Notes: generated by a model from the letters alone, not told the origin. A stretch of 64,000 nt of DNA from Peromyscus leucopus (GCF_004664715.2 NC_051083.1:99849661-99913660), one strand, 5' to 3'; positions 48,242 to 59,979 are shown, counted from the stretch's first letter. Program-made: numbers and translations.

Positions 48242-48284
48242 TTGTGTGTGTGTATATTTGTGTGATTGTGTATGCGTGCGTGCG

Positions 48285-48315
<31 letters not shown>

Positions 48316-48342
48316 GTGCGTGTGGGCGCGCGCGCACACACA
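48242..48342. repeat. (TG)n/(CG)n alternating purine-pyrimidine tract
   Basis: About 100 bp of alternating TG, with CG units (GCGCGCGCGTGCGTG and GCGCGCGCGC) near the end. Confidence 0.9.
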
Positions 48343-48549
48343 TCAGTGTATACCATGGCATGCAGGTGTAGGTGAGAGAACCCTATTGCAGGAATTGATT
48401 CTCTCCTTCTACATTGTTTTGAGGCAGAGTCTCTCTTATTTGTATGTCTACACTGCCTACTTCAGGCTGGTTGGTTTGTAAACTTCCAAGATTCTGGCTG
48501 ATTTCCTCAACTCAACCTTCCATCTCCCGTTGGGATTACAAATGTGTAC

Positions 48550-48904
48550 TGTCTTAGTTAGGGTTTCTGTTGCTGTGAAGAGACACCATGACCACAGCCA
48601 CATCTTATAAAGAACTCATTTAATTGGGGTGACTCGCTTACAGTTTCAGAGATTCAGTCCATTATCATCATGGTGAGGAGCATGGTGGTGTGCAGGCAGA
48701 TGTGGTGTTGGCTACATCTTGGCTTGCAGGTAACAGGAATTTGACTGGAACACTGGGCCATATCCTGAGCATAAGAAACCTCAAAGGCTGCCCCCACAGT
48801 GACACAATTCCTCTAAGAAGGCCATAACTACTCTAAAAAAAGTCACACCTCCTAAGAGCACCCCCTGTGAAATTATGGGGGCCAACTACATTCAAACTAC
48901 CACA
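48550..48904 (-). mobile_element. Solo LTR-like rodent repeat
   Basis: Minus strand begins TGTGGTAGTTTGAATG and ends CCTAACTAAGACA (TG...CA). Internal CCATGATGATAATGGACTGA and TTTATAAGATGTGGC blocks are typical of a very common rodent dispersed repeat. Family name not assigned. Confidence 0.65.
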
Positions 48905-49489
48905 TGGACCATCACTTCTGGGTTTTTATATAGATTTCAGGAATAAAACTCATATCATCAGGCTTGTTCAGCAAGTGCTTTTACACACTGAGCCATCTAT
49001 CTAGTCCAAGGTTTCATTTTTCTTCATATCCCAATAATGGAGTCTCTACCAGTAGTGAAAGGAAAGATAGGCAAAATGCTGAAGTAACTCAGGCCATAAC
49101 ACTGAACTACTCTTACAGGAAGAGACAGAGACAGAGGAAAATATCACTTACCATCAAATAGCAATAAGTTTCTTGTACTCACAGCTTCTGGGCTCCCACT
49201 TAACCTAGTGCAACTTCTACAACTGAGACTCATTTCCCCTTGAAATATTTTTCCTACACATATATTAAAAGATTACTTAGGAAGTTGAACATGTTGGAAA
49301 GAGATGTTCATACAAACCTACAGGGGTACATTAAAAGCAATTCTCAAATATTTCGTGACCTATAGCATACTTACAACACCAATAACTCTAGCATAAAGCC
49401 TTGGTTGTGTTACCTTTAATATAAATTTTAGAATGAAGATGTCTGCAGGATGTGTTAACATGTTATCTTGGAATCCATATGCCTGGGGC

Positions 49490-49491
<2 letters not shown>

Positions 49492-49534
<43 letters not shown>
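49492..49534. repeat. (TG)n microsatellite
   Basis: About 21 TG units. Confidence 0.95.
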
Positions 49535-49536
<2 letters not shown>

Positions 49537-49539
49537 GAT

Positions 49540-49970
49540 TTATTACCCCTTGTATCTTTAAAAGGGATAGGTATTTCTGGAGCTTTCTAAGCCTGAAACG
49601 ACGCTGTGGCTGTTGGCTCCACCCCCTTCAGCTTTTCAACATGGCGGTGGTATGTTTTTTCCAGCTCTGGGAGTCATCAACTCTCAGAAATAGTAGGTCT
49701 ACACTTTTATCAAAGCAGCATGTAGCCCAGAAACCTCTTTATATATATACTAGTACAGACTAAATCTACCACACAGCATAATGTGCCGCTGGCAGATGCC
49801 TCATTTCTGCCATACTGCCGGTCAAATGCACATGCCAGGAACCCGCCAGTGTTCAAACCTGCATTTTGCGGCGTCTAGCTGCCTGTATGAGACAAGAAGC
49901 AGGAACCTGGTTTTGGCTCTGTTTAGAATTGGTTATTAAATATTATCAGGTTTAAGGTGGAAACTCTAGC
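49540..49970 (-). mobile_element. Non-coding ERV leader-like sequence downstream of LTR and PBS
   Basis: On the minus strand this follows the LTR (50345-49983) and the primer-binding-site-like motif at 49982-49971. It would be the first internal part of a provirus. No gag-like reading frame is seen. The rest of the provirus is absent. Confidence 0.5.
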
Positions 49971-49982
49971 CATTGGGCGCCA
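49971..49982 (-). other. Putative tRNA-Lys-type retroviral primer binding site
   Basis: Minus strand TGGCGCCCAATG directly follows the LTR end. TGGCGCCCAA is the usual start of Lys-type primer binding sites in class II ERVs. The rest of the 18-nt site has decayed. Confidence 0.6.
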
Positions 49983-50345
49983 TTTATTGCTAGAGGGCTT
50001 CTCTCCAGGCTCTACCAAGCCCCGCAGTCCCACAATCCACGTATAAAATAATCACTCAGACGCTTATATTATTTATAAACTGTATGGCCGTGGCAGGCTT
50101 CTTGCTAACTGTTCTTTTATCTTAAATTAGCCCATTTCTATAGATCTATACCTTGCCACGTGGCTGGTGGCTTACCGGCGTCTTTACATGCTGGTTGTCC
50201 TGGCGGTGGCTGTAGTGTCTCTCCTCCTTCTTCCTGTTCCCCCAATTCTCTCTCTTTGTCCCACCTATACTTCCTGCCTGGTCACTGGCCAACAGTGTTT
50301 TATTTATATAGAGTGACATCCACAGCAGATAGGTACAATAAACCA
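49983..50345 (-). mobile_element. 5' LTR of a class II ERV-like element
   Basis: Minus strand TACCTATCTGCTGTGGATG, AAATAAAACACTGTTGGCCAG, CAGGCAGGAAGTATAGG, GCCACGTGGCAAGGTATAG and AGCAAGAAGCCTGCCACGGC. The same order occurs in the LTRs at 55896 and 56511. It is followed by a Lys-type PBS, fixing its direction. Confidence 0.8.
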
Positions 50346-50749
50346 TCTAATTTTCTTTAAATTGAATTGAATTTTGTAAAATAAATTCACACAGATAAAC
50401 TCACAAGTGAGTATCACTTTCTGACTAATTTTGTACGTACTCATCAAATATAATAACAAATATAGTGATACAGATATGACGACATATGATGCTTCAAAGG
50501 TTCCATGGGCTTCTTTGAATTTGGAGATGAGAGGGCTAGGCCTTGATATTTACACTATCCTCAGGAGAGATGTGTGACATTATCCTAGACTGCTGTATCC
50601 AACATTTGCAACTCCCAGAGAACTGGGAGTGATCAACCCCAAGCCTCTCAGCACTTAGGGAATATACCCTTCAACCCTAAAGGGAAACCTGGCAGAGTAG
50701 TACAGTTTCCACAACCAAAAGAATAAGCATTTGATAGAAAAGCATTCAT

Positions 50750-50850
50750 CAAATTGGGCCTGGTGGCAGAGGGATTCAAGGCCATCCTAAAATACATAGC
50801 AAACTTCAGATCAGCCTGGACAGCTCAACTATACTCTATCTAAAAATAAA
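50750..50850 (+). mobile_element. Old B1 fragment
   Basis: GGGCCTGGTGGCAGAGGGATTCAAGGCCATCC and ATCAGCCTGGACAGC; internally deleted. Confidence 0.6.
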
Positions 50851-50865
50851 ATTTTCAAAACAGGT

Positions 50866-50940
50866 CTGCCTAGAAGTTGGTAGTAGAGTGCCTGCCTAAT
50901 GTGTAGGAGAACCCTAGTTCAAATACCAGCACTCATCCCA
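50866..50940 (+). mobile_element. Diverged ID SINE
   Basis: GTAGTAGAGTGCCTGCCTAATGTG and TAGTTCAAATACCAGCAC resemble A and B box regions of ID. Confidence 0.6.
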
Positions 50941-51174
50941 GCCCTTCCAAAATCACCACTAAAAAGATTTGTTTTACAACACAGGACTCTGGCAACAAAT
51001 GTGTGAAGTTTCCATAAGAAGCAACTCTAAATCTTAGAAGATACAAGGGGGATGTTCTACAGTTTAGTTCAACTTTGGGGAAACAAAGAAAATAATGTTA
51101 ATGTGAAAGGACAAAGATTCGGTCTTCAAAACATGCTCTAAGTTTTATAAAATGACACCTGCACTTATGATTTC

Positions 51175-51428
51175 TTTTCTTTTTTTTTCTACTTACTCTA
51201 CATACGACCCACAGATTCCCCCCTCCTCCCTCCTCCTACCCCCCAGCCCTCTTTCCCAAGCCACCCCACAGCCCCACAGCCCCCAAATCGAGGTTTCCCA
51301 TGGGAAGTCAGCAGAGTCCGGCACACAGAGTCTAGGCAGGTCCAAGCCCCACTGTACCAAGGCTGTGCAAGGCGTCATACCACAGGAACCGGGCTCCCAA
51401 AAGCCTGCCCATGCACCAGAGCCCATGT
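51175..51428 (-). mobile_element. L1 3'UTR fragment, antisense
   Basis: T-run, then CCCCCTCCTCCCTCCTCC, GAGGTTTCCCATGGGAAGTC, GTCTAGGCAGGTCCAAGCCC and CAAAAGCCTGCCCATGCACC. Same phrase order as 1506-1740 but better preserved. Confidence 0.8.
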
Positions 51429-51613
51429 AAAGTATAAAGCAGTCATCTGTAATCCCAGTGCTCCTATGGCGAGATGGGAGGAAGTGATTGGAGAAGCTCT
51501 TAGGCCAGGTTACCTGACATAAACAGCAGTCAACAACAAAAACAGAGACCTTGTCTCAAATAAGATAGAAGAGGAAGACCACCATCTAAATCTGTCCTAA
51601 CACAGACTCTGTG

Positions 51614-51667
<54 letters not shown>

Positions 51668-51672
51668 ACACC
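51614..51672. repeat. (CA)n microsatellite
   Basis: About 28 CA units with one CATA near the end. Confidence 0.95.
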
Positions 51673-51773
51673 AGACAGGAGTGCATGCACACACCAAAAA
51701 GTAAAAAGAAATGAATTGCTGATGAAAGAAGAGATGCATGCACCTATACACAGAGGAGGAAAGTGTAGATGTA

Positions 51774-52176
51774 ACTAACTGTCTTATTAAATAAGAAACA
51801 CAGAAACAATGTAAAAGAGAAAGCCGAGAGGTCAGAGCTCAGAGCTAAAATCTCACCCTTCCACCTGCGGTGTCCCAACTTCCCGAAAGAGCTACTTCCT
51901 GTCTGTACATCTTTTTTATAGTATTATTGTTCTGCCTTCTCATTGGTTGTAAACCCAAACACGTGACTGCCTCATCACTGTCTGAATGTACAGCCCCCTA
52001 GGTCTTAAAGGCATATGTCTCCAATGCTGGCTGTATCCCTGAACACACAGAGATCTATGGGATTAAAGGCGTGTGCCACCACCGTCACACTCTGTCTATG
52101 GCTCTAATAGCTCTGACCCCCAGGCGACTTTATTTATTAACATACAATCAAATTCACATTTCAGTACAATTAGAAT
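51774..52176 (-). mobile_element. Solo LTR with captured B1 segment
   Basis: Minus strand starts TGTTGGTATTCTAATTG, with TTAATAAATAAAGTCGCC. Plus-strand text includes AGAGGTCAGAGCTCAGAGC, CTTCTCATTGGTTGTAAACC (inverted CCAAT) and AACACGTGACTGCCTCATC. A short antisense B1 piece (ATGGGATTAAAGGCGTGTGC) is built in, as in the fragment at 39896. Confidence 0.75.
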
Positions 52177-52510
52177 ACCAACACAGGAAAGGGCCTTTGT
52201 GAACCTTATTTCTCTGCTAAACCTAATCTTCCACTTAATTTTCAATTTAATCTCAGATCTATTGATAACCATGTGGCGTAATAGAACATTATCTCTATCC
52301 TTAACTTGTCACAACTCTATCCTTAACTTATGTCTATGTAATCATGGCTGTGCTCTTAGTTTTAAAACAAATTTTAAACCTATTTCTCCTAAATTCCAAC
52401 ATTATCTCCCTGATCTTGCATTTCTACAAACTCAAATATTACTCCAATCCCTAACAATATCTCTATTATTGGCTTCAGTTCTGCTTTTAGCACTCTGTCA
52501 GGGTTAAATA
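52177..52510. other. Sequence beside the LTR, origin unclear
   Basis: AT-rich with a local repeat (CTATCCTTAACTT twice near 52297-52330). A plus-strand frame of 144 codons begins inside the LTR and is leucine-rich, but it has no recognisable domain. It may be internal sequence of the neighbouring retroelement. Confidence 0.35.
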
Positions 52511-54529
52511 TGCTTACTTCTAACATTATGACTAAGACAGAGCACTAGCACTTATTATTTGAGAACATATTCTTTTTGTGAAGATCCTCTGAAGCTGGAC
52601 TTAAAGACACAGAAGAAAAGTTTATAATGTTTTTCATTTTCTTCATCTTCAGACTTTACACTGAAACCAACTTCACTTGATCTGATACTTTCTTCCTTGT
52701 TCCAGAGTAGAGAAACTTTTCTTTTCATTGTAAAATCCGTGATAATTGTCATCCACTGAACACTAACAATGCTCCAAACACAAATATGCCTTAAGGTATG
52801 TAGTTTGTTATATTAAAAATACCTACATTTCTCATTGAGAAAGAAAACTGGCCAGGTGGTTAAGAGGTCCAATTAGATTAACTCTAAAATGTAATGGGAA
52901 CAAGTTAGAATACTCATATGTGCACCCAGAGCCTGAGGTAAAACTCAGAATCTACTCTTTTGAATAGAAGGACATATCCTTCTCTTAATGAGGTTCAACA
53001 CAGCTCTGATCCCCCACCTTTTCATGTGGAATTTTAAATCTTAAGGAGGGGCAACTGTGATTCTTTCCTTTCTTTTTAGTGTTATAAGGAAAATGGGAGA
53101 TGGGTTCTAAAACAGAATATGATGGAACGGGGACCTCAATCACCAATGGACTCTAAGCCTGTTGACATCTGTCTACTTTAACAAGATTAGATAATTATCC
53201 TAACTTAAAAGGCTAAGGCCTTATTAACATATATAGTTAATAAGTTACCATGTGTTTCTTATGTAAATACCAAGATTAATCCCTCTCAACCAGAGTCTAA
53301 TTTCTTTGTAGAAGAATGTGACAAAGTCAATACAAAGGCCCAAAGGAAAAAAGAAAACAACATGCTATAGTTGAGACACTGAATGTTCTCCAAAGGCCCC
53401 TGTGTGGGATGCTTAGTACATAGTGTGACACTTTTGGAAAGGGATAGGGTTTTTCTTTGTGTCTTTCTTTCGTTCATTCTTCATTTCTTTATTTCCTTAT
53501 TTATTTATCTTGATAGTACCAAAGCAACTTAAAGGAAAAGGAGTGTGTTCTGTCTCGCAGTTCCAGAGTGTAGTCTCTCAGAACAGAAATGCAGGTCAGA
53601 GCAGCAGGTTGGTTGGGAAAGGAGACAACATTAGGGAAGGAAGGATAGCTAGTTACTCTTCAGAATAAGAATTATTATGAAAGAGAGTCTAAAACCTATG
53701 GTGTGGGGCATGATTCAGTTCAACAATGAAGTGGGAAGGCATCTTCCCACATGCAGCATAATGGACCTTGAAAGGAGAAACAGAATAATTGTGTTAGGAG
53801 AGATAGCCAGCACATATGACATGATGGGTTCCTCAAGGAAGACACAGTCCCCAGAAGAGATGACCACCATATTAAGATAAGACTGGAGCTTTCAAGTCCC
53901 TCCAGAAAACCCACAAAGCAAAAGAGGATTCCAGGCATTATAAGTTTCCAGAGAGTGGCAGAAATCTGGATTGGTCTCCATGCCAAGAGCATGGATCATA
54001 AACTTATCTTACAGATGCAATCAAAAGAGAGCTAGGCTTCCTTACAGCTTCAAGTGGGAGGAAGCAAACTGCCAGCTATAAAGAGTGAGTATACAGGGGG
54101 CAGGGCCTGATTCCTGGAAAAGAGACAGGGATTTAGAAGGTATGTGATCTAATACAATCCATTATGGCAGAGAACTTGAAACAGTAAGATGTAGATGATG
54201 GAGCCTCACAACAACAATTCCACGTGGACAATAGTAATACCACTAAGCTGACAAGCATCACCTACAGATCAGCTTTGGGCTACAAACTGCTCAGAGCAAT
54301 TTTGAGATGGCTTGCTGAGATGATCCAGTTTCACAAACTACCTGAATAAGGACTTGAGATAAGCCCTGAGCTTTGGCATTATGCGCAGACTGGACAACAA
54401 AGGATATAGCTACCTTTCCTAGAATTTGACAATTAAGCCAATTTTTTTTCTTTTCTGAATAAAGATGCCTTCACCCATAAACAGCAGGAAGCAATTTTAA
54501 GAATTTGATGCCCACATTCCCAAAGAGGT
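52511..54529. other. Unassigned flank
   Basis: No gene or clear repeat recognised. Contains short frames only and a poly(T) at about 54440. Parts near 53690-54350 may belong to the same old retroelement as the sequence that follows. Confidence 0.4.
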
Positions 54530-55895
54530 GTTATGGGGCGGGTGGTTTTTAGTCTGTCAATGGATTTTGGGTCTGGGATAATTTTGGTTGGTTACAAGTT
54601 GTTGTTAAGGGTTAGGAAAAGGGCTAAGCAAAGGAGATTATATTTAAGGTTTTTGTTTATAAAAAAAGAAAAAAGATATATATAAACAACAGAATAGAGG
54701 GTAGATTATTAAATCTACTCTGAAAAGTAAAGAGAAGTTATAGATAGGATATAGATAAAAAGATAGATTATTGAATCTACTTTTAAAAGACAATTACTAA
54801 TTTTAAATACTTTACATTGGATTGGATTTTTGTATATTGTATACAAATTATATATATGTATATATATTGAGATTGATATTGTTAGAAAATGCTATACATA
54901 TATTTCTAATCGTTCAAGATATTGTACTTATACAGTTAATTTAACAATGTAATATAATTTGCTAATCCTTGAATGTTATTGTTACTAGCTATTAGGATAT
55001 AAAGAAATGAAAGTTAGTAGTTAGACATTACAATCGAACTGGTAGTCATATTAGGTATGTTTTCAAGGTTGAGAAAATATATTTCAGATAGATAGGTAAT
55101 ATTCAAACACTTCAAATAGGCAATCTTCAAATACTTCAAAGACTCACAGAATATGGCATTTAAAATGTTTTAAAAATTTAGACTTTCTGGACAGTGAGAC
55201 ATGTCTGCTCCTGGCATCACCGATATACTTCAGAGAGGAAAATGGGCATCAAAGACACTCTGTATGGAGTTTATCTTCTTCTTGGAAAAAATAGCCATTT
55301 GTGCAAGAAACTGTTCTTGCCTGGACTGCTTGAAAAAAATGTATCAACTGGACATGAAGTACCCATAGGAAGGTTATTACACTGAACTTTGCTTGGCAAA
55401 ATGGTCCTTCAGGTTCCTGCTTTGCAGAGGAAACTGACAGGCATTCTACAGGACACAGAGAAAAGTGACTGAGAGACTCTAAGCCTGTGGGCTGAAAACA
55501 GATGCCCCAACTTTACAGAGGAACTTTGGATGACTGTCCAGGCTGCCAGCTATCTCTGTCTACTCGCACAGGACTTCTGAAAGTTACTTGTGTCCTTCTC
55601 CTGTTTCTCAGATAATATATCCTTCTGAGGTCCTTGATGTAGTTGAAGACTAGATAGTTATAATTTCCTTAGTTATGATAAAAGATAAGTTAGATATGAA
55701 ACCTCAGACTCACAGATGTAGGATAGATAGAATATCTTCTTCAATTTTGCCAAACACAAATAGGCTAGATGTGACAAATAGACTAGATATTATAACTGTA
55801 ATTCTTGCTTAAAAATTGTTCTGTTAAATGTAATTTTACTATGTTAAAGTTAAAACCTTCCCTTTTGAAAAAAAGAAATAGAGAAGTATTGAGGA
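54530..55895 (+). mobile_element. Non-coding retroelement internal-like sequence before the LTR
   Basis: Very AT-rich (54650-55170), then a purine-rich part (AAATGGTCCTTCAGGTTCCTGC, CTTCTGAGGTCCTTGATG) leading directly into the LTR at 55896. By position and lack of frames it could be the internal region of a non-autonomous ERV. Support is weak. Confidence 0.4.
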
Positions 55896-56255
55896 TGCTG
55901 TGAATGTGTTGCTCTGATTGACTGATAAATAAAACACTGATTGGCCAGTAGCCAGGCAGGAAGTACAGTGTAAGCAGGTTAAGGAGAGAGGAGAATTCTG
56001 GGAGATGGAAGGCTGAGTCAGGAGATGCTACCAGCTGCCCCCCGCCATGAGAAGCAAGATGTAAGTTACCAGTAAGCCACAAGCCATATGGCAACTTATA
56101 GATTAATAGAAACGGGTTAATTTAAGATATAAGAACTAGATAGCAAGAAGCCTGAGCCATTAGGCCAAACAGTTTAAATAATATAAGCATCTGTGTGTTT
56201 ATTTGGGTTTAAGTGGCTGTGGGTCTGAGCGAGACAGGAGAAAACTCCAACTACA
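55896..56255 (+). mobile_element. LTR, same family as 49983-50345
   Basis: TGCTGTGAATGTG start, AATAAAACACTGATTGGCC, AGTAGCCAGGCAGGAAGTAC, GAGAATTCTGGGAGA, GCAAGAAGCCTGAGCC, AATATAAGCATCTGTGTG, and a CTACA end. Confidence 0.8.
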
Positions 56256-56895
56256 GTAGGAGCTTGAAGCAGTTAGCTATATTATGTCCACAGTCAGGAA
56301 GAAGAGAGAAATGAATGCTGGTACTCAGATCTTTCCTTTTCACACAGTTCAGAACCCCTGCCTAGGCAACAGTGCCATTCACTTCTAGGATGTATCTTCC
56401 CACTTCAATTAACTGAATCAACATAATCCTTCAGAAGCATGTCCACAGTCTAAATAATCACTTAGAGATGTACCTATAGTCTTGTCACCTAGGTGATTTT
56501 TGAGCCAGCCTGCTGTGGGATAATGCTTTTGTACATTGGTTTAATAAAACACTGATTGACCAGTAGCCAGGCAGGAAGTATAGGCAGGATAAGCAGACAT
56601 GGAGAATTCTGGAAAGAGGAAAACTAAGTCAGGAGACACCAGCCCACCATCCAGGGAGCAGCATGTAATGACAAGCAGGTAAAGCCATGGAATATGTGGT
56701 GACAGATAGATTAACAGATATGGGCTGAGTTTAAGTGTAAGAGCTAGTCAGTAGTGAGTCTGAGCTAATGGCCCAGCAGTTTTAGTTAATATAAGCTTCT
56801 GTGTGTTTACTTGTGTCTGAGTGGCTGGACTGGGCAGGACACAGAAAAACTTCAGCTACACAGGCCAATTTGACAATTAATATTAACCTCAATAG
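56256..56895 (+). repeat. Rodent dispersed repeat interrupted by an LTR
   Basis: GTCCACAGTCAGGAAGAAGAGAG, CTTCAATTAACTGAATC, and after the insertion CCAATTTGACAATTAATATTAACC. The two halves rejoin into the plan of the copy at 9890-10205. The LTR at 56511-56860 lies in between. Confidence 0.6.
56511..56860 (+). mobile_element. Solo LTR nested in an older repeat
   Basis: TGCTGTGGGATAATGC to CTTCAGCTACA, with AATAAAACACTGATTGACC and AGCCAGGCAGGAAGTATAGG. Same family and strand as the LTR 255 bp upstream. Flanks CCAGCC and CAGGCC are only partly alike. Confidence 0.8.
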
Positions 56896-57284
56896 AGGTC
56901 CTTAACTCATTGGGAAATGACTCCAAATGATACCCTGAGACTCCAGATCTTTCTCTTCCTCTTTGATGTTTGTATCATGATATAAGTGATTTTGCTCTAT
57001 CACATGTACTTACCATATTATGTTGCCTCACCATAGACCCAAAGCAGTGGGGGCAGATTATCATGACTTCCACAATCATGAGCCAAAATAAATGCCATCT
57101 CTTTACATGTTAATGATCTAAGACATCTCTTTACTATGATATTAGCCAAACATGCAAGCAAAATACCAATCCTAAAACAAACTAGAACCCTGAATTGCAG
57201 AGCTAACAATAATATACATGAAAGCTGATCTTGGATTCTAAACTATTTTGATGTATCAACTCTGCTTTTTGTTTTGCTTTGGTT

Positions 57285-57368
57285 TGGTTCTGGGTGATTG
57301 AAATTTAATTCAGGACATTACTCATACCAAGCACATACATTACCATTGAGCTAAACCTGCAACCTGCC
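57285..57368 (-). mobile_element. Diverged ID SINE, antisense
   Basis: ATTTAATTCAGGACATTACT, ACCAAGCACATACATTACC and TTGAGCTAAACCTGCAACC keep antisense ID landmarks. Confidence 0.55.
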
Positions 57369-59027
57369 ATATGATGTGTTTTAACTTTTCCTGGGGAGAC
57401 ACAACAAAAGCCTATTAGTGTTACTCAGCTCACCTACAAACAGACCAAGGTAAAGATTCCATCTGTGAGTTTATTACTTACATGAACATGTGTGAGGGAA
57501 TACTTACAGGAACATGTGTGATTCTAAAACAAACTCCCACTTCATCATGGATAAAGACCTCATGGAGCTGATATCACTTTCAGTTACCATTCTGTTTCCT
57601 ATGTGATATCTAGCATCTTGTAAAATAATTTGGAGCTATGGAGGAGGTAGGAGAGATTAATGACTAGAAGACCAGTCCAGGAGCTTGTGGCCTCTACTGT
57701 GTTAACACCTCCTTTACCATTAGCATAGGCCTGGTGTCTTCTGCACTATATTGCTTGTTTTATTGCCATGGGTACTAGACCAAGGTAATTTCTACTCCAA
57801 GGTGGAATGTCATACTGCAACAGATTTTAAAGAGATTAATTGTAAAAGGATAAATATATTTTTAAAAATATTTTTAAACACGAAGTTAGCATGTCTGGAA
57901 GTATCGGGGATATAGGATCATTTAGGGTTCAAAACATGGAGTCCCAAAGCATGTAACTTTGCCACAATAGGTACTTTCAGCTCAAGGAAATTGGAAGTCT
58001 CTGACCTTCTCTAGCTATCCTTTTTTCCCCAAAGTACATCATAAATGCAGAATTCCTCTCCTGAAAACGGGTATAAAATCTCTGACCCACTTCCTCTGAA
58101 AAGGGACTGTGAGACTTTCATTTCATAAGAATTACATCATGTCCATGATGTAAATGAATGCTACACAGTAGCCAAAAAGAAGCCAATAAAACTGACCTTC
58201 TAAGTTTCTCCTGGTTTGTTGTAAATAGTTCATATTTTTGCCCAATTCTATTTTTTATGTGGCTTCGTTTTCCCTCAGTGAACCTGAGCTTCAAAACAAA
58301 CTTCTCTAGGGTCTTTGAATCTCTAATTCTAAAGTCTCCCTGGGCACAAATATCTTCGATTAAATAATTATGTTACATTTTTCCCTTTTTATTCTATTGG
58401 TTGTTACAGGATTGTTGGCCATAACTAAGGATCATACCCCTTTTGTCTAATCACTGTCTGTGTTTCACAGAAGCTAAGTATGAAATGGGTACTTTCGCAT
58501 GTTGCTATGTCTTTATATTGAAGTGTCTTTGTCACATAGAGGTGATATCTCTCTTCCACTCTTATAACCTTAAAATGTGGTGTTGTTTCAAGTCAGTCTT
58601 ATCTGACTCCAGAATTTTTCTTCCCAGTTGTTATTACTACATTCTTCCTTTTAATCTGTAGCACTGGGGTTTTAAACTATAAATGACAGTACTTCACTCA
58701 GATTTTTTATTTTTTTCATATGATTTTTAAGGTATAATCAATATTTTTGGTGCTGATAGAAGGAATGGAAAGTGACAGTAATTAGGTATGAGAGTTTGGG
58801 TTAATAAAGTTGTTCCTAAACTGACTAGTGGTGATAGTAGCACAAGTCTACTGATCTACTAAAACTAACTAAAATATATACTTAAAATGAGTGTCTGTGA
58901 TCCATGAATTCTCTGTGAATAATATATTCTGATAAATACTGAATCCAAAGATGCAACCGTAGTGGTTTGGGCCACCTTTGAGTAAACCATAACTCACATT
59001 GCTATTAGAGCCTCAAAATGGCTGAAT
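57369..59027. other. Unassigned AT-rich flank
   Basis: No gene or confident repeat recognised. A palindromic TATATTTTTAAAAATATTTTT lies at about 57855. Short frames only. Confidence 0.5.
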
Positions 59028-59028
59028 C

Positions 59029-59170
59029 TCTTCTTCTTCTTCTTCTTCTTCTTCTTCTTCTTCTTCTTCTTCTTCTTCTTCTTCTTCTTCTTCTTCTTCT
59101 TCTTTTCTTCTCATCCTCCTGCTGCTCTTCCTCTTCCTCCTTCTTCTTCTTTATCCCCCTCTTCTTCATT
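59029..59170. repeat. (TTC)n array
   Basis: About 75 bp of perfect TTC units, then degenerate T/C-rich sequence. Confidence 0.95.
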
Positions 59171-59236
59171 TTATTTTCATAACATTATTTTGTGTATTTA
59201 AGCACATGCTCACTCAAGTATGGGTATGTATGCTTC

Positions 59237-59268
<32 letters not shown>

Positions 59269-59290
59269 TGTGTGTATGTGTGTGTATATA
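59237..59290. repeat. (TG)n microsatellite
   Basis: TG repeats interrupted twice by TATG. Confidence 0.93.
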
Positions 59291-59318
59291 TACATGTGCA
59301 AATCAGAAATTAACTTTT

Positions 59319-59475
59319 TTTTTTTTTTGGTTTTTCGAGACAGGGTTTCTCTGTGTAGCTTAGAGCCTTTCCTGGAACTCACTTGGTAGCCCAGGCTGGC
59401 CTCGAACTCACAGAGATCCGCCTGCCTCTGCCTCCCAAGTGCTGGGATTAAAGGCGTGCGCCACCACCGCCCGGC
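59319..59475 (-). mobile_element. Young B1 SINE, antisense, with target-site duplication
   Basis: T-tract, TTTTTCGAGACAGGGTTTCT, GCTGGCCTCGAACTCACAG, AAGTGCTGGGATTAAAGGCG and CCACCACCGCCCGGC. CAGAAATTAACTTTT flanks it at 59304-59318 and 59476-59490. Confidence 0.95.
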
Positions 59476-59929
59476 CAGAAATTAACTTTTAGCAGTTCAT
59501 TCTCTATGCAGAAGAGGAGGCAGAAAGACTATAAGAGCCAGAGTTGATGGGTGACATCAAGGAAATAAGGAGTTCTAGATATATCAGCACTGACACACAT
59601 ATGAACTCATAGAGACAGTGGCAACACACACAGACTCTGCACAGGTTCAAGCCAGATGGGGTTCTAGCAATGAGAGGGTGTAATGGACATAAGATTCCAC
59701 CACTAACCAAGAAGTTATCTGCAATTGATACCAGCTTGCAAAAGAAAAAAACAGTTTTTTTCCAATGGACTCTCACTTGGTATACAGACCACACTTAAGG
59801 GCAGGCCCCATGTCCAGCAGTGGATGACCAATTCAAAGTGAACTCAATGGTATTTTTTGATATTTGATTTTTTTAAAATCTTACTGGTCTTTTGCTTGTA
59901 TAAATATGGTTTTGGAATTTCATTTTATG

Positions 59930-59934
<5 letters not shown>

Positions 59935-59979
<45 letters not shown>
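59935..59979. repeat. (TG)n microsatellite
   Basis: About 22 TG units. Confidence 0.95.

Noticed and set aside
52073..52507. 144-codon leucine-rich frame on the plus strand
   Set aside because: It starts inside an LTR, reads that LTR in antisense and shows no domain. Treated as chance.
59029..59170. CRISPR-like or coding repeat array
   Set aside because: Simple TTC microsatellite without spacers; the genome is mammalian.
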